Assembly (NCBI GenBank): GCA_012267605.1
Contig: JAAXGF010000051.1
Span: 1-12,264, forward strand
DNA length: 12,264 nt
Source: Alphaproteobacteria bacterium
GTDB lineage: Bacteria; Pseudomonadota; Alphaproteobacteria; JAAXGF01
Reading direction: 5' to 3'
Notes under the pieces: model-generated
Seen by the model: only the letters and a program-made list of their open reading frames with translations
Database searches by the model: none
Told to the model about the DNA's origin: nothing
Shown: piece after piece, positions 5,410-12,143 of the stretch
How positions within the stretch are numbered: position 1 is the stretch's first letter
Layout of the letters: every line of letters starts with the position of its first letter
Position numbers and translations under genes: made by a program

Positions 5410-7830
5410 TTATTTTCGTCGTAATTTCACTGCCTCGCGAATTGAGCGCTCAGCTTCTAACCATCCTTTTCGCTGAGGCTGAAAATCCAGCACCGGATTT
5501 GCATTCCAGGTCGCAGTTTGAAGCTTTTTTAGATCAGCCTCGAGTTTAACGCTCGTGTCCCAGTCCTTCCGGTCTAGTGGCACGACGATCAAAGTGCAGG
5601 GCTGTTTATTATTCGTTGCCCTTTTCACCGCTCGCGGGGCTTCCTCCTTCTGAATGAAATTCGACTCCCGGCTTGCGGTCGAATACAGCAGGAGCACGAT
5701 GTCCGCGCGGTCCAATTCTTCGAAAATTCGATCCTTCCATTCCTCACCGGCCACCAGTTGTGTGTCCTGCCAAGCTTGAATGTAGCCGCGCTGCCCGAGA
5801 ATCGTCAGGTGCTTGGAAAGGGGGGCGATCTGCTTCGCGTCGTCATGGGCGTAGCTGACGAATAGCTGCATCCGCGGTGGGCCGGAGGGACGGTCGGCCG
5901 CCCGCGCCTCGGGGTTTTCCACTTCGTTAAGTGTTTCACTCACTTTGACGGTCGCAAGATCACCTTCCCGAGTATCCTCGTCAGTCTCCTTCGTACCTTT
6001 CTCCTCGAGCTTTCGCAGCCTGCCGACCCGGACCCGTGAATCGGGATGGTCGCCCAGTTCCACTTCCTCGACGACACGCACCTTGCCGTGCAGAACTGTC
6101 AAATGCGCCCGAATCAGGTCGAACAAACTTTGCCTATCGTCATCCGAGTCGCCGATGACGGCCACTTCCGTGCGTCGCTCAATGCGGTTCAGCCGCACCA
6201 ATGCTTGGGCGCTGAGCCATTGCAGCACGACACCGGACCGCCACCGCCATTCAGGATGGTCACTGCTCATTTCGTGAGTTCGCACGATGAAACGTGGCAG
6301 CAGGCCCGGCGGCAGCGCATCGGGGTAGGAGAACCGCAAGCGCTGTGCGCCGGGGCCGCGATATTCTTCAAACGCCTCGGGTTGTTCTTCCCCCAGCAAT
6401 TCTGGAATCAACCAGCTCTCGGTGCCTTCAAGCGCAAAAGCGACTTCGAACTTTTCCATCAGCTCCAGTACGAAATCATGCTTGCTCTTGGGATAATCGC
6501 GCGCCTTGAGCGCCTTCGACATCCACCCCAGTTGCATGACGCCGTGGCAGTCCTTTTTCTGCACGTAGCGAATCAGACCGTAGATTGCTTCCGTGACCCA
6601 TTCGGGTTTCAGCACGCTGGTATGGCGCAGACGGTGGTGTTCGCGGAAATTCAAAGCGATCCCTAGCCGATGCAGCGACTGCGCCAGGCTATCTTGCTTG
6701 CCCTCATCGTCGACACCGTTGTCCCGGCACAGTGTTTGGTAATCCCCGTACTCCAGAAAATTCTCCGACATTTCGGTAAGCTGTTTCTTGACCTGGTGCC
6801 ACTTCCTTGGCAACGGCAGCCACACGTCTCGCATGCCGTTTACCGTCTCCGCCAACAAAGCCTGCAACTCCTGGATGCCACGTCGGGTAAAGGCGTCCGT
6901 TTCGACAAAGCCGGCGATTTGCGGGCAGCGTTCCTTGAGGCGGTAGCGATCGACCGAGAACGGATGCGCGTCGTATTTCGTCAGCACCACAATGACCGGG
7001 CTGTCGCCGCCGAAGCTCTGGATGAAACGCAGCCAGTAATCGGTTTCGGTTTCCCAGTTGCTTTCCCGGCCCTCCAGCACCAGAAGATAGACGCAGCGCT
7101 CGGCGAGAAAAATCTGGTGGGTACCGTGGAGGAACTCCTGCCCGCCAAAATCCCACACATGGCCCGTGGCCGTACCTTGCGCGCAGTCGATATCCAGCGG
7201 CAGAACGTTGATGCCTGGCGTCTCGGGTTCGTTTTTTTTCGGCTTTTCCCGGCGGAGCGACTTTAGCAACGAGGTCTTCCCCACGCGCCCCCGTCCGACC
7301 AGCAACAGCCGGACTTCCTGCATCGGCGCCTCGCCCTCGATTTTGCGGGAAAAGTAATAGTCCAGTATTGCCCGCGGATCGGCCGGCCGTTCTGTGCCGG
7401 TCCAACGAAACTCATCTCCCAGCAGTTCGGCTGGCAAACCCAGCGCCTCGTTGTGATGCAGCGCCAATTCTTTCAGCTTGCGCAGCTTTTTCAGGCTTGG
7501 CGGCAACTCCTCCAAAGCGTTCCCGGTGAGAATCAGCATCTCCAGCCGTGCCAATCGCCCAATCTCTTTTGGCAACGCTCTGAGTTGGTTGTATTGTAAA
7601 CAGAGCGTTGTAAGTCGCGTGAGCGAGCCTATCTCCAGTGACAGCACGCTGAATTGGTTGCTGTGAAGGAAGAGTGCTTTTAGCCGCTTGAGCCGACCGA
7701 TATCCGGCGGCAGTTCGTCGAGGCCCATGTTTGTCAAATCGAGTTCCTCGTCGCCTGATTTGCGACATTTCTCGATGCGGCGGAGAGCTACGGCGTAGGC
7801 GCCGCTCGATTTGCTGTTTTTCTTGGACAT
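5410..7830 (-). CDS. LRR-Roc-COR-TIR protein (bacterial Roco GTPase with TIR effector), candidate defence protein
   Basis: The protein has 806 residues with no frame damage. Residues 28-138 hold about five leucine-rich repeats, three of them exactly 23 long (from L50, L73 and L96). Residues 172-330 are a Ras-of-complex GTPase: P-loop GRGRVGKTS (179-187), Walker-B/G3 DFGGQE (227-232), and TKYD (284-287) in the NKxD position. Residues about 330-605 fit a COR region. A charged linker (605-652) leads to a TIR domain (654-806) with MQLFVSYAHDD, AWQDTQLVAGEEW and SRESNFIQKEE. Comparison with the SARM1 motif WVHKE points to E729 as the catalytic glutamate for NAD cleavage. Known Roco proteins dimerise and switch by GTP turnover, so I infer that LRR sensing relieves TIR autoinhibition. 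The start ATG has no clear Shine-Dalgarno sequence. The gene stands alone, with no obvious partner, between a reductase and a surface-antigen gene. A signalling role without NADase activity remains possible. Confidence 0.88.
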   Translation of the reverse strand: MSKKNSKSSGAYAVALRRIEKCRKSGDEELDLTNMGLDELPPDIGRLKRLKALFLHSNQFSVLSLEIGSLTRLTTLCLQYNQLRALPKEIGRLARLEMLILTGNALEELPPSLKKLRKLKELALHHNEALGLPAELLGDEFRWTGTERPADPRAILDYYFSRKIEGEAPMQEVRLLLVGRGRVGKTSLLKSLRREKPKKNEPETPGINVLPLDIDCAQGTATGHVWDFGGQEFLHGTHQIFLAERCVYLLVLEGRESNWETETDYWLRFIQSFGGDSPVIVVLTKYDAHPFSVDRYRLKERCPQIAGFVETDAFTRRGIQELQALLAETVNGMRDVWLPLPRKWHQVKKQLTEMSENFLEYGDYQTLCRDNGVDDEGKQDSLAQSLHRLGIALNFREHHRLRHTSVLKPEWVTEAIYGLIRYVQKKDCHGVMQLGWMSKALKARDYPKSKHDFVLELMEKFEVAFALEGTESWLIPELLGEEQPEAFEEYRGPGAQRLRFSYPDALPPGLLPRFIVRTHEMSSDHPEWRWRSGVVLQWLSAQALVRLNRIERRTEVAVIGDSDDDRQSLFDLIRAHLTVLHGKVRVVEEVELGDHPDSRVRVGRLRKLEEKGTKETDEDTREGDLATVKVSETLNEVENPEARAADRPSGPPRMQLFVSYAHDDAKQIAPLSKHLTILGQRGYIQAWQDTQLVAGEEWKDRIFEELDRADIVLLLYSTASRESNFIQKEEAPRAVKRATNNKQPCTLIVVPLDRKDWDTSVKLEADLKKLQTATWNANPVLDFQPQRKGWLEAERSIREAVKLRRK

Positions 7831-7904
7831 GATTCGATTCTAGGCGCTCAACCCCAGAAAATCATGATGTCCACTATCCCTTTGCCGGAATGCGCGGCCC
7901 ACCC

Positions 7905-7941
7905 ATAATAGTCGAGCAATCCTTTCGCGTCTGCACGCGAA
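7905..7941 (-). promoter_or_regulatory. Putative promoter/operator of the LRR-Roc-TIR gene
   Basis: The plus strand reads TTCGCGT-CTGC-ACGCGAA at 7924-7941, a perfect palindrome with 7-bp arms. On the minus strand TATTAT (7905-7910) follows it by 13 bp, so the palindrome would cover the -35 position of a leftward promoter. No good -35 hexamer is visible there, which would fit a promoter dependent on, or blocked by, a dimeric regulator. The start codon is 74 bp further on. Confidence 0.3.
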
Positions 7942-7992
7942 GGTTAGGCCGTTCCTTAAAAAAAATTACAAGTCCTCCATGGTGATGTAAGG

Positions 7993-8022
7993 CGCCGCAG
8001 CCGTAGGTTTTGGCCTGCGGCG
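7993..8022. repeat. GC-rich inverted repeat (8-bp arms, 14-nt loop)
   Basis: CGCCGCAG (7993-8000) and CTGCGGCG (8015-8022) are perfect complements. TTGTCTT follows on the plus strand, which is a poor T-tract, so terminator function is doubtful. It lies about 120 bp upstream of the glycine-zipper gene and could shape its leader transcript. Confidence 0.35.
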
Positions 8023-8139
8023 TTGTCTTGAACGCGAGAGTGAAACCTCCCAATTCTCGCACCAGCCGGCGCCGGTGAAAGACGCCAATGGTCAACTTAT
8101 GGCGGTGGTGTCGCCTAGCTTGAAAAAAGGAGCAAGCGG

Positions 8140-8619
8140 ATGAAAAATGTTGCGCGAATCCTGGTGGTGGCAGTCTTGGCCACCGGACTATCGGTGTGTT
8201 ACGCCACCCGACACGGTCAAAAGACAACGATCGGAACGCTTGCCGGGGCGGCGAGCGGCGCGGCCCTGGGGGCACACATCGGTCATGGCGACGGCAAACT
8301 CGTCGCGGTCGGCGCCGGGACCCTCATCGGCGCGCTTATCGGCCACAACATCGGCCGGTCGCTCGACCGGGCCGATCAGCGGGCAATTCGAGATACAACA
8401 TACGATTCCCTCGAATACATCCCCGATCACGAGAGCCGGGAATGGCGAAACCCCAATTCCGGCCACCACGGCCGGGTGACGCCGAGGCAAACCTACCAAA
8501 ACTCGCGGGGCTACGATTGCCGGGAATTCGAGCAGTCGATCTACGTTGACGGCCGCCACGAAACCGTCGTCGGAACGGCGTGCCGCGGCAGAGACGGCAC
8601 ATGGCGGATCATCGGCTAG
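8140..8619 (+). CDS. Exported glycine-zipper 2TM protein, 17-kDa surface antigen (RT0821/Lpp0805) type
   Basis: The protein has 159 residues. An N-terminal export signal (KNVAR, then the hydrophobic stretch ILVVAVLATGLSV) leads to C20. LSVC resembles a lipobox, but Val at -1 is atypical, so either lipidation at C20 or cleavage after CYA (residue 22) is possible. Residues 32-75 are a glycine zipper (GTLAGAASGAALGAHIGHGDG, then VGAGTLIGALIGHNIG) that should insert in or line a membrane. The C-terminal half contains YDCREFEQSIYVDGRHETVVGTACR, the two-Cys beta module common to outer-membrane antigens of this family. Members are thought to sit in the outer membrane or periplasm, and their precise role is unknown. 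The start is well supported: AAGGAG seven bases upstream of the ATG. It is monocistronic, with divergent and codirectional neighbours over 250 bp away. Confidence 0.85.
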   Translation: MKNVARILVVAVLATGLSVCYATRHGQKTTIGTLAGAASGAALGAHIGHGDGKLVAVGAGTLIGALIGHNIGRSLDRADQRAIRDTTYDSLEYIPDHESREWRNPNSGHHGRVTPRQTYQNSRGYDCREFEQSIYVDGRHETVVGTACRGRDGTWRIIG

Positions 8620-8888
8620 CGCGCGAGGGCGCGGAACACCACCAAACTAACCAGCATCCGGCAAAATAATCAACTTTTGTGACAGTCATCATCGTTTATT
8701 CGATCGGATTCTGAATTAATAGGCGCTGGCCATCGGATACGAACTCTCTACGGTGGTCAGTTTCGCCTCAGATATATTGGGTAAAACCCTGTCACAGCCC
8801 GCTAATTCGAAAGTCGTGAACGCCTCTGGCGGGATTATTTTACTCGTATATTTGGGATCAATCGGTGAATAGTTATGGTTAATGTTTA
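8620..8888 (+). other. AT-rich leader region upstream of the FecR-RTX gene
   Basis: These 269 bp contain no ORF I believe in and are clearly richer in A and T than their flanks, as promoter regions often are. TATATT at 8847-8852 is a -10-like hexamer about 37 bp before the start, but no matching -35 is present at 16-18 bp. TGTGACAG (8678-8685) recurs in inverted form as CTGTCACA (8789-8796). No Shine-Dalgarno sequence precedes the RTX start codon. Confidence 0.45.
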
Positions 8889-11800
8889 ATGGTCAAATAC
8901 CAATCAGATGCTGCAAACTCAAGCCCAAGTTCTGAATTCGGTTCTCCCGGGGCATCTCAAAATTCAATAGTTTCGCTTGCTTCACAGGGTGAACGCCTCG
9001 TCGTTCCCGAGGATTTCGCGCTCACCGGCGCGGCTTTCACGCGGCAGGGGCATGATCTGATAGTGGAAGCCGCCAACGGCGAACGTATCCTCGTTGAAGA
9101 GTATTTCGCGTCTCCCCAGCCGCCTGCTTTGGCGACTGAGGGCGGCGCGGTTCTGGCGCCCGATTTGGTTCGTGCGCTCGCCGGCCCCCTGGCGCCGGGA
9201 CAATATGCCCAGGCGGTAGGCACGGGCGCGGCGCCGATCGGCAAAGTGGCGACGGCCGAAGGACCGGTGACCGCGATCCGAGCGGATGGCACGGCGATAA
9301 CCTTGGGCGTGGACGATCCGGTTTACCAAGGAGATGTCGTGGAAACCGGTGTGGGCGCGGCGGTGGGGTTGGTGTTCAACGACGACACCACTTTTGGCCT
9401 CGACGAAAACGGCCGCATGGTTCTCGATGAATTGATTTACGATCCGGATAGTGGCGAAGGATCGTCGCTGTTTTCGGTCATCGAAGGGACTTTTGTCTTC
9501 GTCAGCGGCGAGATCGCCTCCAATAATCCGGACGACATGACGATCCGCACCCCGGTGGCGACAATCGGCGTGCGCGGCACCAAAGTCGCCGGTCAGGCGG
9601 CAGCCGAGGGCGAGCAGAACATCATCGTTTTATTGCCGGACGCCGACGGCACCGTAGGCTCGATCGTGGTCATCACCGATGCCGGCGCCCTGCTCGTTAC
9701 CCAAAACAATCTTCCGGTTGCCGTATCGTCGACCTTGCTGCCACCGCAGCCAGTCGCTCTCAGCACCCAGGAATTTCGAGATATTTTTGGCACCGTTCTG
9801 AAGGTGTTGCCGCCATCGCCGACGCGCAGCGATGGCGGGAACGAAAATCAGGGTGGCGACGGCGGCGACGAGGACAGCGCAGCTGAAAATGAAGCCGCTG
9901 CGCCGGTCGACGAAGGTGGCCCGGCGACCACCGACAAAGAGGTCATCGTCGTTACTGGAGAGTTCTTGCCCGAGGAAATTGATGTCGAAGCGATCGTCGA
10001 AGAGGCGATCGTGGTTGGCGAACCGACGGTCATTGACGATCGCACCGCCAGCGAAACCGCGACGACCACCATTGCCGGCGAAGACGATTTCACGGATGCC
10101 GACCTGATCATCGGCGACCCTGGCAGCGATACGCTTGGCGGTAGCATGGGTGACGATACGATCGGTGGCGGCGGCGGAAACGAATCTGTCGGCGGTGGCC
10201 CCGGAAACGACATCATTTTGGGCGGCCCTGGCGGTGATCTCCTTTCCGGCGGTGGGGGCAATGACTCAATTTCCGGCGGTGGCGGCGCTGACACCATCAT
10301 GGGCGGCGCTGGGGCAGATGAAATTGACGGTGGGAATGGAAATGATTCGCTCTCAGGCGGCAATGGCAATGACGTGATTACCGGAGGTCTCGGAAACGAT
10401 ACGATTTCCGGTGATGCAGGAAATGACTCGATCTCCGGTAATGAAGGCGACGACAGCATTCTGGGCGGTGACGGAAACGATACGCTTTCCGGCGGTGCAG
10501 ATGACGACACCCTGGACGGCGGGAGTGGCGCGGACGTCTTGCTCGGTGGTGACGGCAACGACGTCGCAGATGGCGGGGATGATAACGATTCCGTTGATGG
10601 CGGCGCGGGCTCCGACTTGGTATCGGGCGGCGGTGGCGCTGACACGGTTGACGGCGGCAGCGGCAACGACGCGGTCGCCGGCGACGAAGGCAACGACGAT
10701 TTGTTTGGCGGTGACGGCAACGATCTTCTGATCGGTGGACAGGGAGAAGGCGACGACGATTTAGACGGCGGCGATGGCGTCGATACCGTTAGCTATGCGA
10801 GCGCCACTTTGTCAATCACAGTAGACCTGCAAACCGGCGTGGCGTCGGGCGATCCAGCCATCGGCAACGACACGTTGATCAACATAGAAAACGTCATTGG
10901 CGGAGCTAGCAATGACCAGATCATGGGAAATGCCGCCGACAACAGTTTGCTCGGCGGCTTGGGTGACGACAGCCTGCGGGGCGCCGCTGGAAACGACACG
11001 CTGGACGGCGGAACCGGGCGTAATGTGGCCGCATACTTCGGCGACATCCGCGACTTCCAAATCAGTTCAGCGCGCGACATGATCAGGGACCTCAATCCCA
11101 CGGATGGCGACGAGGGCAAGGACACAATTTCCAATATCCAGGAAGTCCAGTTCGATGATCGAACCTTGTTCCTGGACGGCACTAACAACGCACCCCTCGC
11201 GTTCGACGACGCCCGCACGGTTCTCCGCAATTCCGTAGAAACTTTCTCGGTAAACGAATTGTTGTCAAACGATGTCGAATTCGACGGCGAGAATTTCACC
11301 GTCATCAACGTTGGCAACGCGGTCAACGGCTTGGTTCAGCTGATCGGCAACACGATCGTATTCACGCCGATCGTCGATTTTTTTGGAACCGCCGGCTTTC
11401 AGTACGTTGTCTCGGACATCCAGGGGGCCACCGATTTCGCCAATGTCGTGATTGATGTCGATCCGGCGACCGACATTCCAACCACCGGTAACGATTTCAT
11501 CAATGGGACGGCCGGCAACGACTTCATCGACGCCCTTAGCGGCGACGACACCATAGCGGCCGGCGCGGGCAACGATACGCTCATCGGCGGTCCCGGAAAC
11601 GACAGTTTGGGTGGTGGCACCGGTTTGGATACGGTCGATTACTTCGCCCCGGGCGCTGCAGTGGTCGTCGATCTCGCGAACGGCACCGCGCTCGATGGAT
11701 TTGGCGGCACCGACGTGCTGTCCAATGTGGAAGGTGCCGACGGATCTGTCGCCAACGACACCTTGATCGGAGACGTTAACGCTAACAGCTTCTTTGGCGA

Positions 11801-12143
11801 CGATGGAGATGATTCCATCGAAGGTGGGGACGGCGATGATTTTCTCTCGGGCGGCAATGGCAACGACATGCTCTTCGGCGGCGACGGGGATTTTGACGCG
11901 CTCAATGGTGGCGCTGGAAACGATGTGATCGATGGCGGTTTGGGCGGCAATGACGAGGTCCAGTTCACCGACGCGATGGCCGGCGTGTCGGTCGACTTTG
12001 AAGAGGGCATAGCCAACGACGGCAGTGGTGGGATTGACGCCCTGAACGAAATCGAGGGGGTGCTGGGGTCCGATTTCAACGACACGCTCGACGGCAGTGA
12101 GGTGGCGAACCAACTGGAGACCTCTAAATACTCTGATTTCTGA
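8889..12143 (+). CDS. FecR-domain RTX (hemolysin-type calcium-binding) giant protein, C-terminus disrupted
   Basis: The ORF has 1084 residues. The N-terminus has no classical signal peptide but carries a conserved module (LVVPEDFALTGAAFTRQGHDLIVE, 37-60). A FecR domain follows (about 125-235: AEGPVTAIRADG, VYQGDVVETG, SVIEGTFVFVSG, TPVATIGVRGTKV). An acidic linker (315-400) leads to RTX block 1, with 23 back-to-back nonapeptides (412-618) and scattered repeats to about 709. NNAPLAFDDA to VVIDV (766-857) is a tandem-95/cadherin-like beta domain. RTX block 2 spans 866-1016. Such proteins are usually secreted unfolded by a type I system and fold on extracellular calcium as adhesins, matrix proteins or enzymes; no enzymatic domain is visible. 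The frame ends inside an RTX motif: DTLDGSEVANQLE would normally run on into GGxGxD but gives TSKYSDF and stop. No ABC exporter is nearby. ATG at 8889 is the only good start, because TAA lies three codons upstream in frame. Confidence 0.85.
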   Translation: MVKYQSDAANSSPSSEFGSPGASQNSIVSLASQGERLVVPEDFALTGAAFTRQGHDLIVEAANGERILVEEYFASPQPPALATEGGAVLAPDLVRALAGPLAPGQYAQAVGTGAAPIGKVATAEGPVTAIRADGTAITLGVDDPVYQGDVVETGVGAAVGLVFNDDTTFGLDENGRMVLDELIYDPDSGEGSSLFSVIEGTFVFVSGEIASNNPDDMTIRTPVATIGVRGTKVAGQAAAEGEQNIIVLLPDADGTVGSIVVITDAGALLVTQNNLPVAVSSTLLPPQPVALSTQEFRDIFGTVLKVLPPSPTRSDGGNENQGGDGGDEDSAAENEAAAPVDEGGPATTDKEVIVVTGEFLPEEIDVEAIVEEAIVVGEPTVIDDRTASETATTTIAGEDDFTDADLIIGDPGSDTLGGSMGDDTIGGGGGNESVGGGPGNDIILGGPGGDLLSGGGGNDSISGGGGADTIMGGAGADEIDGGNGNDSLSGGNGNDVITGGLGNDTISGDAGNDSISGNEGDDSILGGDGNDTLSGGADDDTLDGGSGADVLLGGDGNDVADGGDDNDSVDGGAGSDLVSGGGGADTVDGGSGNDAVAGDEGNDDLFGGDGNDLLIGGQGEGDDDLDGGDGVDTVSYASATLSITVDLQTGVASGDPAIGNDTLINIENVIGGASNDQIMGNAADNSLLGGLGDDSLRGAAGNDTLDGGTGRNVAAYFGDIRDFQISSARDMIRDLNPTDGDEGKDTISNIQEVQFDDRTLFLDGTNNAPLAFDDARTVLRNSVETFSVNELLSNDVEFDGENFTVINVGNAVNGLVQLIGNTIVFTPIVDFFGTAGFQYVVSDIQGATDFANVVIDVDPATDIPTTGNDFINGTAGNDFIDALSGDDTIAAGAGNDTLIGGPGNDSLGGGTGLDTVDYFAPGAAVVVDLANGTALDGFGGTDVLSNVEGADGSVANDTLIGDVNANSFFGDDGDDSIEGGDGDDFLSGGNGNDMLFGGDGDFDALNGGAGNDVIDGGLGGNDEVQFTDAMAGVSVDFEEGIANDGSGGIDALNEIEGVLGSDFNDTLDGSEVANQLETSKYSDF
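10122..10742 (+). repeat. Tandem 27-bp repeat encoding 23 RTX nonapeptides
   Basis: Residues 412-618 divide into 23 consecutive nine-residue units of the form G-x-D-x-L/I/V-x-G-G-x with no insertion or deletion, which gives a degenerate 27-bp DNA period. Units should stack as a parallel beta-roll binding a calcium ion at each turn. Some units have lost the ideal residues (GNESVGGGP, DDDTLDGGS, DNDSVDGGA). The DNA copies are not identical, so recent amplification is not evident. Confidence 0.85.
11484..11936 (+). repeat. Second, interrupted RTX repeat block
   Basis: Residues 866-1016 contain further nonapeptides (GNDFINGTA, GNDTLIGGP, GNDSLGGGT, then GDDSIEGGD, GDDFLSGGN, GNDMLFGGD). They are interrupted by a beta module (TVDYFAPGAAVVVDLANG to NVEGADGS, residues about 915-953). 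The same kind of module recurs at about 1022-1060 before the frame ends. Confidence 0.75.

Larger units (their letters stand above)
7831..8139. other. 309-bp divergent intergenic region with two inverted repeats
   Basis: This is the promoter region shared by the leftward LRR-Roc-TIR gene and the rightward glycine-zipper gene. I see no protein or tRNA gene in it. It contains a -10-like TATTAT on the minus strand (7905-7910), a palindrome beside it (7924-7941), an A-rich run near 7958-7966, and a GC-rich inverted repeat at 7993-8022. The Shine-Dalgarno AAGGAG for the rightward gene is at 8127-8132. Confidence 0.6.

Noticed and set aside
6046..6666. 206-residue plus-strand frame
   Set aside because: It is antisense to the COR region of the Roco protein, with no motif of its own.
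6704..7405. 233-residue minus-strand frame inside the LRR-Roc-TIR gene
   Set aside because: It is out of frame with the well-supported 806-residue protein and shows only Arg/Gly/Ala-rich sequence without domain motifs.
7921..7970. Possible tRNA or small RNA end near the hairpin and A-run
   Set aside because: No cloverleaf, anticodon arm or T-loop consensus could be assembled; only an isolated palindrome is present.
7874..8275. 133-residue minus-strand frame in the divergent region
   Set aside because: It overlaps the start of the glycine-zipper gene, has no credible ribosome site, and its composition (Arg, Pro, His) looks non-coding.
9848..10720. 290-residue Pro/Ser-rich minus-strand frame
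   Set aside because: Its PPS-rich repeats are the mirror of the glycine/aspartate RTX repeats in the other strand, so it is a shadow.
10122..10742. CRISPR-like array suggested by regular repetition
   Set aside because: The 27-bp period has no spacers, stays in frame, and encodes RTX nonapeptides.
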